This document shows positions 1 to 5,304 of a DNA stretch of 6,418 nucleotides, in pieces (position 1 is the stretch's first letter; each line of letters opens with the position of its first letter). The position numbers were made by a program, and so were the translations under genes. Origin of the DNA: an uncultured SAR324 cluster bacterium (GTDB lineage Bacteria; SAR324; NAC60-12). The notes beneath the pieces are model-generated. The model saw only the letters and a program-made list of their open reading frames with translations. It was not told where the DNA came from and made no database searches. The stretch is taken from positions 1-6,418 of the forward strand of contig CACERX010000055.1 in NCBI GenBank assembly GCA_902562015.1. Direction: 5' to 3'.

Positions 1-1
1 T

Positions 2-142
2 CTGAATAAAAGGATTCCGGATAAATTGGCTGTTAATGTCAAGTATATCGGCTTCGAAATTGAAAATCGATTCGTGGTTGGGTACGGACTTGATTATGCG
101 GAAAAATATAGAGAACTACCACATATTTCCTGCCTAGATTAA
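2..142 (+). CDS. hpt: Hypoxanthine phosphoribosyltransferase, C-terminal end (partial)
   Basis: This is the last 46 codons of a gene that begins left of the window, ending at TAA 140-142. The translation contains [20 protein letters not shown] followed by RELPHI. This closely matches the conserved C-terminus of bacterial hypoxanthine/guanine phosphoribosyltransferases, where the loop (V)GYGLDY-EKYR-LPYI lies near the base-binding pocket. The enzyme is cytoplasmic and salvages hypoxanthine (often also guanine) with PRPP to give IMP or GMP plus pyrophosphate. Family members are about 175-185 residues, so roughly three quarters of the protein lies outside the window and the catalytic PRPP-binding motif cannot be checked. 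The gene converges on the cupin gene at 232-585. Confidence 0.9.
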   Translation: MNKRIPDKLAVNVKYIGFEIENRFVVGYGLDYAEKYRELPHISCLD

Positions 143-144
143 AG

Positions 145-170
145 AGAAAACTTTAATGTTTAATTTTTCT
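145..170. terminator. Weak AT-only hairpin between convergent genes
   Basis: AGAAAA (145-150) can pair with TTTTCT (165-170), and TTAA (153-156) with TTAA (160-163), around a TGT loop with a small internal bulge. It begins three bases after the hpt stop, and T-rich sequence lies on both sides. That position fits a terminator shared by hpt (+) and the cupin gene (-). The stem is short with only one G-C-type pair, so this is a guess based mainly on location. Confidence 0.22.
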
Positions 171-231
171 TAAAAAATTCGACTGGAACACAACAAAAGA
201 ATTAGCTGAGTATCCTTTTTGCGAAAATACA

Positions 232-585
232 TTATTTCCTCCCGTAATCATCTTCCAGACGCTCAATATCGTCTTCCCCGAAATATTCCCCTGTCTGTAC
301 TTCGATGAATTTCAAATCAACAGTGCCGTTATTTTCTATTCGGTGGAATGATCCACATGGAATATTAACTGACTCGCCACCTTTTTTGTTGAGTCGTTCT
401 CCATCAAGTGTTACGATTCCTTGTCCAGACAAAACAAACCAATGTTCTGACCTTTTTTCGTGTTTTTGAAGACTGAGGCGTTTTGTTGGATAAACCACTA
501 TTCGTTTAACTTTGTGGTCCTGTTCATTAGCCAAAACTGTGAAGTATCCCCACGGACGATGATCTGTTTCGACAGATTGTTTCAT
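232..585 (-). CDS. Stand-alone type II mannose-6-phosphate isomerase domain (cupin)
   Basis: The product is a 117-residue single-domain cupin. It matches the C-terminal phosphomannose isomerase domain of bifunctional ManC/AlgA enzymes. That domain interconverts fructose-6-phosphate and mannose-6-phosphate, the entry to GDP-mannose for surface polysaccharides. Visible family signatures in order are RPWG (10-13); SLQKH followed by RSEHW (38-49), which holds the probable metal ligands Q40, H42 and E47; the FVLSG turn (50-54); NIPCGSFHRIEN (74-85) with the fourth likely ligand H81; and the closing YFGEDDIERLEDDYGR (101-116). The nucleotidyltransferase half of ManC is absent from this gene and window, so GDP-mannose synthesis would need another gene. 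The ATG at 583-585 sits the expected few residues before RPWG, but no good Shine-Dalgarno sequence precedes it. Some small cupins of this type may not be isomerases, so the family call is firmer than the exact reaction. Confidence 0.85.
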   Translation of the reverse strand: MKQSVETDHRPWGYFTVLANEQDHKVKRIVVYPTKRLSLQKHEKRSEHWFVLSGQGIVTLDGERLNKKGGESVNIPCGSFHRIENNGTVDLKFIEVQTGEYFGEDDIERLEDDYGRK

Positions 586-615
586 GTGGTTTATTGCGTA
601 TATTTTTGTTTAGTC

Positions 616-644
616 CTAATAGATACATTCTAGGAAACTGACAA
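616..644 (-). promoter_or_regulatory. Candidate sigma-70-like promoter for the cupin gene
   Basis: Read on the - strand, TTGTCA (639-644) matches the -35 consensus at five of six positions. After exactly 17 bp, TATTAG (616-621) matches the -10 consensus at four of six. Transcription would start near 608-610, giving a leader of roughly 25 nt before the ATG at 585. In AT-rich DNA such matches arise by chance, so support comes mainly from spacing and location. Confidence 0.35.
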
Positions 645-666
645 AAATAAACAAGACTTGTAAAGT
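638..666 (+). promoter_or_regulatory. Candidate sigma-70-like promoter for the barrel gene
   Basis: CTGACA (638-643) matches the -35 consensus at five of six positions, and TAAAGT (661-666) the -10 consensus at four of six, with a 17-bp spacer. Its -35 box overlaps the - strand -35 box at 639-644, so the two promoters would be back to back. The predicted leader of about 50 nt runs to the ATG at 723. A better -10 match, TATAAA at 668-673, lacks a properly spaced -35. Confidence 0.3.
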
Positions 667-722
667 TTATAAAATGAAACTGTCCTGTAAACCCTTTCTA
701 TGAAAGAAAAATTTAAACCAAA

Positions 723-1334
723 ATGAGCTTGTTTACAACCATATCAAAAAAAAAATTTCTAACTTTTTGTCTACTGTTTCTTGCTACAGAAGTATGGGCT
801 GTAACAGCAAAAATAAGGTTTCTCTTCCCCGTCAGCATTGAAAGCGTAACTGATGGATTTGAAAATACAGAAATTAATACATCAGAATTTGTCCTGTCTT
901 TTTTGATGCCTGTTTCAAGAAACACTCAATTGGATTTTGGATATTCCTACTTCAATGCGCGCATCGAGGACTCAGTCACATCTTCAGAGTCTTATAGTGG
1001 AGTGTTCAGAGCCCATCTACTGGAGATCGGTGCTGGTTATACAGGTATCGATCTGACAAGAACGATATCTATGCTTATTGAAGCATCTACTCGTTTTCCC
1101 ATTAGTGGTCAGGCAGAAGTAAATGGAACTCCTGGATCAAGTGAAGCAAAATCCATCAGCGGTATGGGTTATTTTCTTGGTTCTGGAATTTCATATGGCA
1201 AAATTGATTTGTTGTTGTTTTATCAGCAAAGAGATTTGACTTTTGATGAGCTTGTAGTTTTGCGTGACGGCGTAAGTAAGGATGTTGCTTTACATTCTAC
1301 TGAATACGGTATCGGTATAGGTTACACATTTTAG
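723..1334 (+). CDS. Small outer-membrane beta-barrel protein (unassigned family)
   Basis: The 203-residue product begins with a typical Sec signal peptide: a basic stretch (KKK, 9-11), a hydrophobic core (about 12-22) and a likely signal peptidase I site after ATEVWA (residue 26). The mature part, about 177 residues, alternates polar and hydrophobic residues in strand-like segments, for example LDFGYSYF, AHLLEIGAGY, GYFLGSGISYG and IDLLLFYQQ. It ends in YGIGIGYTF, with the terminal phenylalanine recognised by the BAM machinery. Size and strand spacing suggest a barrel of about eight strands of the OmpA-membrane-domain/OmpX kind, but I do not recognise a specific family or ligand. The ATG is chosen because it gives a complete signal peptide; no convincing Shine-Dalgarno sequence precedes it. 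The dehydrogenase gene starts 6 bp after the stop, suggesting an operon. Confidence 0.75.
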   Translation: MSLFTTISKKKFLTFCLLFLATEVWAVTAKIRFLFPVSIESVTDGFENTEINTSEFVLSFLMPVSRNTQLDFGYSYFNARIEDSVTSSESYSGVFRAHLLEIGAGYTGIDLTRTISMLIEASTRFPISGQAEVNGTPGSSEAKSISGMGYFLGSGISYGKIDLLLFYQQRDLTFDELVVLRDGVSKDVALHSTEYGIGIGYTF

Positions 1335-1336
1335 GA
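1333..1336 (+). promoter_or_regulatory. Ribosome binding site bearing on the dehydrogenase start
   Basis: AGGA overlaps the TAG stop (1332-1334) of the barrel gene. It is 4 nt before the ATG at 1341 and 7 nt before the second in-frame ATG at 1344. The longer spacing is nearer the optimum, so the true start may be the second methionine, shortening the product by one residue. The overlap with the upstream stop fits translational coupling. Confidence 0.55.
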
Positions 1337-1340
1337 AATA

Positions 1341-2351
1341 ATGATGTTTAATATTCTTGTAAACACTGAATACGAATGGCTGTTTGAAACAATTAAGGCA
1401 GAGTCACCGGAATTGTTTTCCATTAAATTAGCTGATCTTTCCCGTCCTGATAAAAACCAGTATGAACAGCTTGTCGAGACAGACGCCATTATAGGGCAGA
1501 AAATAAATCTCAGTGATGCTCAATATGAAGCTGCTAGAAATCTAAAGATCATTCAAACATTAAGCGCAGGTTTCGACCATATTGACCTAACAAAAGCAAA
1601 AAAACGTAATGTTTATGTTGCAAATAACAATGGCGCAAACGCAGAATCTGTGGCTGAACATGTTTTGATGCTGATTTTAGCACTTTACCGCCAGTTGCTC
1701 TTTCATCATAATTCTTTAAAAAAAGGAACTTGGACTTGCTTAAAATACCAGAATCGTGGCCTTTCAGGAAAAACTTTGGGAATTTTTGGACTTGGAAACA
1801 CTGGAAAAGCTTTGGCGAAGCGAGCATCTGCATTTGGCGTCAACATAAAGTATTTTGATATTATACGTCAAGATGCTTTAGAAAAAGAATTAGGATTGGA
1901 ATTTGTCTTTCCTGAGGAACTTCTGAAACATTCAGATATACTTAGCTACCATGTACCCAAAACAAGTTACACTCGCCATCTAATAAACCGTAATTCTATT
2001 AATAAAATGAAAGACGGTGCAATATTGATCAACGCTTCACGCGGTGATGTGCATGACGAAAAAGCAATATATGAGGCTCTAATTTCTGAAAAAATTTCCG
2101 GGGCAGGACTTGATGTTTTTGAGAATGAACCCCTCCCGAAAAAATCCCCCCTATGCAAACTGGATAATGTAGTGCTGACACCTCACAGCGCCCCAGACAG
2201 AGAGTGTTACACACGTACAATAAATAACGCCTTTGACAATCTTACAAAGGTTTCAAAAGGAGAAAAACCACAAGCTATAGCTGTTAATCATGAAGACGCA
2301 ACAAAGCAGTTTTTGAAACAATTTCCAAAAATAAAATTTTCTCTACGTTGA
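1341..2351 (+). CDS. D-isomer-specific 2-hydroxyacid dehydrogenase (NAD(P)-dependent)
   Basis: The 336-residue protein is full length for the family that includes D-3-phosphoglycerate dehydrogenase, glycerate/hydroxypyruvate reductase and D-lactate dehydrogenase. These enzymes reversibly reduce a 2-oxoacid to a D-2-hydroxyacid in the cytoplasm. The substrate-domain motif SAGFDHID (75-82) is followed by the AESVAEHVLMLILALYR stretch (101-117). The nucleotide-binding Rossmann motif is GLGNTGKALAKRA (150-162), with glycines at 150, 152 and 155. The three catalytic residues are present: R234 in NASRGD, E263 in DVFENEP and H282 in TPHSA. An Asp (D173 in YFDI) at the end of the second Rossmann strand suggests NAD rather than NADP preference. 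There is no ACT regulatory domain, which makes a SerA-type assignment less likely. The substrate cannot be read from the sequence. It follows the barrel gene by 6 bp. Confidence 0.9.
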   Translation: MMFNILVNTEYEWLFETIKAESPELFSIKLADLSRPDKNQYEQLVETDAIIGQKINLSDAQYEAARNLKIIQTLSAGFDHIDLTKAKKRNVYVANNNGANAESVAEHVLMLILALYRQLLFHHNSLKKGTWTCLKYQNRGLSGKTLGIFGLGNTGKALAKRASAFGVNIKYFDIIRQDALEKELGLEFVFPEELLKHSDILSYHVPKTSYTRHLINRNSINKMKDGAILINASRGDVHDEKAIYEALISEKISGAGLDVFENEPLPKKSPLCKLDNVVLTPHSAPDRECYTRTINNAFDNLTKVSKGEKPQAIAVNHEDATKQFLKQFPKIKFSLR

Positions 2352-2442
2352 CTTATTTTTATATTTACATAAATCAAATTGGACTGTGTTTTGCAGAAAT
2401 AACAATTAAGAGTTTTTATGCAAATCATTTTACCAATAGTTA

Positions 2443-2682
2443 ATGGAACAACAAACGTTAAACCCTTATTATGAGCTTGGTGTTGAACCAGGAGTAACAC
2501 CTCAACAGCTGAAGCAGGCTTATCGTCAATCTGTAATGCGATATCATCCTGATACGTCGACAGGAAACGGAAACGCAAAGAAATTTCGACAAGTTACAGA
2601 GGCCTATCAGCTATTGCAGAAGATGAATGAATACCAATCTATTCATGCCGGGAAAAAACTGTCAGTAGAGCTTCTAATTTAA
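2443..2682 (+). CDS. J-domain (DnaJ-type), 5' part of a frame-broken gene
   Basis: Residues 8-62 form a J-domain. NPYYELGV opens helix I, QLKQAYRQSVMRYHPD covers helix II with the HPD motif at 35-37, and KKFRQVTEAYQLLQ is helix III. HPD is required to stimulate DnaK/Hsp70 ATPase activity, so the fragment looks competent as a co-chaperone module. This frame stops at 2680-2682, shortly after the J-domain. The neighbouring frame is open across this point and continues into the HEAT-like part (2658-3386), so the stop looks premature. A -1 shift at the A6 run 2653-2658 would give a 314-residue protein. There are none of the G/F-rich, zinc-finger or client-binding domains of true DnaJ, so this is a J-domain protein with another job. 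No Shine-Dalgarno sequence is visible before the ATG. Confidence 0.8.
   Translation: MEQQTLNPYYELGVEPGVTPQQLKQAYRQSVMRYHPDTSTGNGNAKKFRQVTEAYQLLQKMNEYQSIHAGKKLSVELLI
2650..2660 (+). other. Frame-break point: GGG AAA AAA CTG
   Basis: In the J-domain frame the codons read GGG AAA AAA CTG. Slipping back one base on the six A's (2653-2658) puts translation into the frame that stays open to 3386. A tiny potential hairpin (TAGA 2666-2669 / TCTA 2673-2676) follows, and I see no Shine-Dalgarno-like stimulator just upstream. It could be a real one-base deletion, a homopolymer sequencing error, or programmed -1 slippage. The weak flanking signals favour the first two. Confidence 0.5.
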
Positions 2683-3386
2683 GGCAAAAATTTTCCTCAG
2701 TTTTTCAAAAAAAAAGACAACCGCAAACAGAATCTTCAAAAAAATGGTGGGAAAATACATCTGTTCCTCAGGAAAATGATGAAAAAATTAAGGTCAACCG
2801 CCAAAAAACACATCTCTCACTGGAAGAGCTTATAAACTGCGTGGAGCTTTCCGAAAATCAATATGTACGTCAGGTTGCACTTGAAGCAATTGCCGCAAAG
2901 AAAGAGAACGGCAGCGTGAACTACCTGCTTCATCTTTTGCATAATTCAGATACCTCCAAAAAAACTGATGTGATAAAGGCTATTGGTCAATGTGGCATTA
3001 AAAGAGTAAATCAGTATCTATTTCCCTACGTAAACGATACATCAATTGAAATTTCAACTGCAGCTGTCAAAGCGCTGGAACGTATAGATTCAGCGAACCG
3101 TTCACATATTGTGGAAATACTCCGCAACCAAGCTTCAAGCTGGAAAAAATCAATTTTCCAGCCTCTTTCAAAACTTAAAAATCAACTATTTTCTGTTAGA
3201 TCCTCAAAACGCAAACTCGGCGGAATGTTGCTTAGCAGTGGTTCTATTTCAGAACAACAGCTTGAAATTGCTTTGCTGATGCAGAAAAGATTTCCGCTAT
3301 TACTTGGTCAAATTCTGCGTTATCTTGAATATGTGTCAATTCCAGAAATTCAAAATTCAATTGCCTCCCAGAAAAAATTCAGCTAG
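2658..3386 (+). CDS. HEAT-like repeats plus MshEN-like domain, 3' part of the frame-broken J-domain gene
   Basis: This frame is open from upstream of the A6 run to the TAG at 3384-3386. With a -1 shift it completes a 314-residue protein, numbered here from the J-domain start. Residues about 73-135 are a polar linker with the charged run QKKRQPQ. Residues about 139-226 hold two to three short HEAT-like helical pairs, for example VRQVALEAIAA, KTDVIKAIGQCG and ISTAAVKALERI, a fold that usually binds other proteins. Residues 258-310 hold two 24-residue motifs separated by five residues. The first has K258, L259, G260, L263, G267, L274, L278 and Q281; the second has L288, G289, L292, I303, I307 and Q310. 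This spacing is that of the MshEN/T2SSE N-terminal domain, some members of which bind c-di-GMP. Motif 2 has Leu for the first Arg and Glu for the conserved Gly, so binding is uncertain. Separate initiation at GTG 2841 is possible but would begin inside the repeat region. Confidence 0.65.
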   Translation, partial: TVSRASNLRQKFSSVFQKKRQPQTESSKKWWENTSVPQENDEKIKVNRQKTHLSLEELINCVELSENQYVRQVALEAIAAKKENGSVNYLLHLLHNSDTSKKTDVIKAIGQCGIKRVNQYLFPYVNDTSIEISTAAVKALERIDSANRSHIVEILRNQASSWKKSIFQPLSKLKNQLFSVRSSKRKLGGMLLSSGSISEQQLEIALLMQKRFPLLLGQILRYLEYVSIPEIQNSIASQKKFS

Positions 3387-3427
3387 TATTTATCCACTGT
3401 AGCTAACTTAATATATCAATTTCACCC

Positions 3428-3459
3428 AAATTTTCAGTCATGGTTTGATACTGAAATTT
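3428..3459. repeat. Inverted repeat between the HEAT/MshEN gene and wzz
   Basis: AAATTTTCAGT (3428-3438) is the reverse complement of ACTGAAATTT (3450-3459) apart from one extra T, with an 11-nt loop. No U-run follows, so it is not a classical intrinsic terminator. It could be a factor-binding operator for wzz or an mRNA 3' stabilising stem for the upstream gene. It lies 70 bp before the wzz ATG in an AT-rich leader where I find no convincing promoter. Confidence 0.4.
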
Positions 3460-3529
3460 ATAGCTGAGAAACTTCAAATTACCATATTTAACAATAGTAA
3501 TAATTAATTAGACTCTCTAAAAGATTTCA

Positions 3530-4678
3530 ATGCCTCAAGATGAATCAAAAAACACCTCCGAACAGGAACAGCCTCAAATTTCCACCAAAACAGTTCCATA
3601 CCCCTATAATGTTCATCAGCAGTTTGAAGACGAAACCATTAATCTGTATGAATTGTTTGTTAAACTCTGGAAAAATAAGTGGCTAGTCATTATAGTGACT
3701 GCTGTTGCTTTTTTAGGGGCCATAATTTATTCTCTTGCCTTACCTTCTGTTTACAAAGCCGAAGCCTTGATAATCCAGCCAAAAGCTAAAGATTTCCAAG
3801 AAATGAATCTTATAGGACTCCAGAAAATAAGTAATAGAGAATCAAAATTTACACAGTTTGATTCCGAAAAAGTTTTTAACATTTTCATACAAAACCTAAC
3901 TTCACGAACTATTCATAAGAAATTCATCCAGAAATATAATCTGATTGAATTTTTGGCTCCTGACAAAACTCCCGGAACTAGAGACGAGGATATCTATAAT
4001 GATTTCGCGCAACTAATAAATGTTGAAGAAAAGTCAGATGGGAAAAAAATCCTTTTTTCTATAGAATTGCATGATGGTAAAATCGCTGCAAAGTGGGTCA
4101 ATGATTTTATTGAATTTGTAGACAAAGAAACTGTTGCCTTATTGGTAGGAGATTTGAAAAATTTGATCGAAAACCTGATCAAGGAAAATGAATATAATAT
4201 TAAATCAAAACGCTTGATGGCAGAAAAAAGAAGAGAAGACCAAATTATCCGTTATAGTGAACATGCCGAAATCGCTAAAAAACTTGGAATGCTTGGAAGA
4301 GTTGACGCTACAAATATAATTCAAACCACAGAAATTAGTAGGGACATCACATCTGCCACAAGCCCACTATACTATCTTGGCTATGAAGCACTTTTGACAG
4401 AAATAGAAATTCTTCGCAATCGTAAAAGTGATGACCCTTTCATATTAGGTTTGCGAGATTTGCAAGAACAGCTCGCAATGCTACAGTCAATAACATTAGA
4501 TGAAAAAAATATGAGCGCAGTTCAAATCGATCAGGCAGCTTTTCCGCCCAAATACGCCGTTAAGCCGAACCGCAGATTGATTGTTTCATTAGCAATAGTA
4601 TTTGGATTATTTGCAGGAGTCTTCCTGGTTTTCTTTATTGAATTTTTCAAAGGACTGCCAAAAAAGCATTCAGAGTAA
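3530..4678 (+). CDS. wzz: Wzz-type O-antigen / polysaccharide chain-length regulator
   Basis: The 382-residue polysaccharide co-polymerase is anchored in the inner membrane by two helices. A cytoplasmic N-terminal tail (1-50) contains INLYELFVKLWKNKW, the usual lead-in to the first membrane helix (about 51-71). It is followed by the Wzz signature LPSVYKAEALI (71-81), a large periplasmic region with helical, partly coiled-coil stretches (about 200-325), then the P-rich signature FPPKYAVKPNRRLI (338-351) and the second helix (about 350-371). The block YYLGYEALLTEIEILRNRKS followed by DDPFI and LRDLQEQL (281-315) is very like Wzz of gamma-proteobacterial O-antigen systems. Such proteins oligomerise and work with the Wzy polymerase to set chain length. 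No tyrosine-kinase domain is fused, unlike Wzc. The ATG at 3530 gives the expected short tail; the Shine-Dalgarno is poor. No wzy, wzx or glycosyltransferase genes are visible. Confidence 0.88.
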   Translation: MPQDESKNTSEQEQPQISTKTVPYPYNVHQQFEDETINLYELFVKLWKNKWLVIIVTAVAFLGAIIYSLALPSVYKAEALIIQPKAKDFQEMNLIGLQKISNRESKFTQFDSEKVFNIFIQNLTSRTIHKKFIQKYNLIEFLAPDKTPGTRDEDIYNDFAQLINVEEKSDGKKILFSIELHDGKIAAKWVNDFIEFVDKETVALLVGDLKNLIENLIKENEYNIKSKRLMAEKRREDQIIRYSEHAEIAKKLGMLGRVDATNIIQTTEISRDITSATSPLYYLGYEALLTEIEILRNRKSDDPFILGLRDLQEQLAMLQSITLDEKNMSAVQIDQAAFPPKYAVKPNRRLIVSLAIVFGLFAGVFLVFFIEFFKGLPKKHSE

Positions 4679-4732
4679 ATTTATGTACTAAGAAAAGACT
4701 CTTTGAATTTTTAATTAATTCTTCTATTGAAC

Positions 4733-5065
4733 TCACATCAAAGAGATTTCACCCATTGAAGTATAAACAGCTCCTTTTGGCGTAATTTCACTCTGGAAAA
4801 TAACAATCTGCTTGTAAAATCCCTCTGATAAAATTTGCTTCGGCTGAAATGTTAAAGATTTTCGGCTGCGTGACTTCAGACGTCCCAATGTTACATTATG
4901 TGCGAAGTCTATGCGCTCAAGTGTTAGTCCGAAGTCGTAAATAGATTTAAATATATTATGCTGAAGCTTCATCAATTCATCAGATTGCTCCAACATCGCC
5001 GCAATGACCTTTGGAGTATCAGAAAAAGGAAAGGAACTTTTTTTCTGAAAATCTAAGAGGAACAA
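4733..5065 (-). CDS. 2'-5' RNA ligase family protein (thpR-like), 3' part of a frame-broken gene
   Basis: This 110-residue frame carries the second half of the two-lobed 2H phosphoesterase fold: FLLDFQKKSSFPF (2-14), the SIYDFGLTLE segment, then AHNVTLGRLK (55-64), and a C-terminal FQSEITPKGAVYTSMGEISL (90-109) that matches the family ending S-x-G-x-Y-x-L. An in-frame TGA lies two codons before the TTG at 5063-5065, so this part cannot start further upstream without a frame change. The N-terminal half lies in the overlapping frame 5053-5304. Together the parts give about 190 residues, the usual ThpR length. The second HxTL motif is altered: aligned on VTLGR, the catalytic His position is Asn57, with a His one residue earlier. 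The frame break and altered motif together suggest decay, though the TTG could in principle start a separate peptide. Confidence 0.6.
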   Translation of the reverse strand: MFLLDFQKKSSFPFSDTPKVIAAMLEQSDELMKLQHNIFKSIYDFGLTLERIDFAHNVTLGRLKSRSRKSLTFQPKQILSEGFYKQIVIFQSEITPKGAVYTSMGEISLM

Positions 5066-5304
5066 GCTTCATAGTAACTCAAATATTGCTCCAGTTTCAG
5101 CTGCAGTTTGCTGATTGAGACATATTCAACCTTGCCGAGGAACGCCAGTGTCATATGGTAGTTTCCCATAGAAATCCAGCTAATCTGCTGTAGTTTGTCA
5201 TGTCCGGAAATTAGTTCAGCATGTGCGGACAATTTAATACTGACAGTCTGAGGAATTTCATACGCAATAAAAGTCTGGATATTAATCAATTCATCCGGAC
5301 ACAC
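5053..5304 (-). CDS. 2'-5' RNA ligase / cyclic phosphodiesterase family (thpR-like), 5' part of a frame-broken gene
   Basis: The 83-residue frame holds the N-terminal lobe: IQTFIAYEIP (9-18), matching the family opening R-x-FIAxELP, and WISMGNYHMTLAFLGKVE (43-60) with an intact first HxTL motif at H50-T52. The family (LigT/ThpR) hydrolyses 2',3'-cyclic phosphates in RNA or nucleotides; the ligase activity is an in-vitro property. The frame ends in TAG at 5053-5055, and the fold resumes one base over (4733-5065), so a one-base deletion near 5055-5065 is the simplest explanation. The GTG start at 5302-5304 overlaps the pmbA stop region by 14 bp. The TTG at 5287-5289, nearer the conserved start and 5 nt after a GGA (in CGGATGAA), is an alternative. 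Either way the gene looks translationally coupled to pmbA. Confidence 0.65.
   Translation of the reverse strand: MCPDELINIQTFIAYEIPQTVSIKLSAHAELISGHDKLQQISWISMGNYHMTLAFLGKVEYVSISKLQLKLEQYLSYYEACSS

Noticed and set aside
668..673. TATAAA as the -10 box for the barrel gene
   Set aside because: The nearest good -35 (CTGACA, 638-643) is 24 bp away, outside the usual 16-18 bp.
713..925. 70-codon open stretch on the - strand over the barrel gene start
   Set aside because: It overlaps the signal-peptide gene on the other strand and shows no motif or start signal of its own.
2418..2474. Short 18-codon ORF overlapping the J-domain start, as a leader peptide
   Set aside because: It has no clear Shine-Dalgarno sequence, no regulatory codon pattern and no attenuator hairpin; chance in AT-rich DNA explains it.
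4679..4732. Terminator hairpin between convergent wzz and the thpR-like gene
   Set aside because: Only short imperfect AT palindromes (such as GAATT...AATTC near 4703-4720) are present, with no stable stem.
5038..5044. Run of seven T (A7 on the - strand) as the slippage site joining the two thpR-like parts
   Set aside because: The upstream frame already stops at TAG 5053-5055, before the ribosome would reach the run, so slippage there cannot join the parts.
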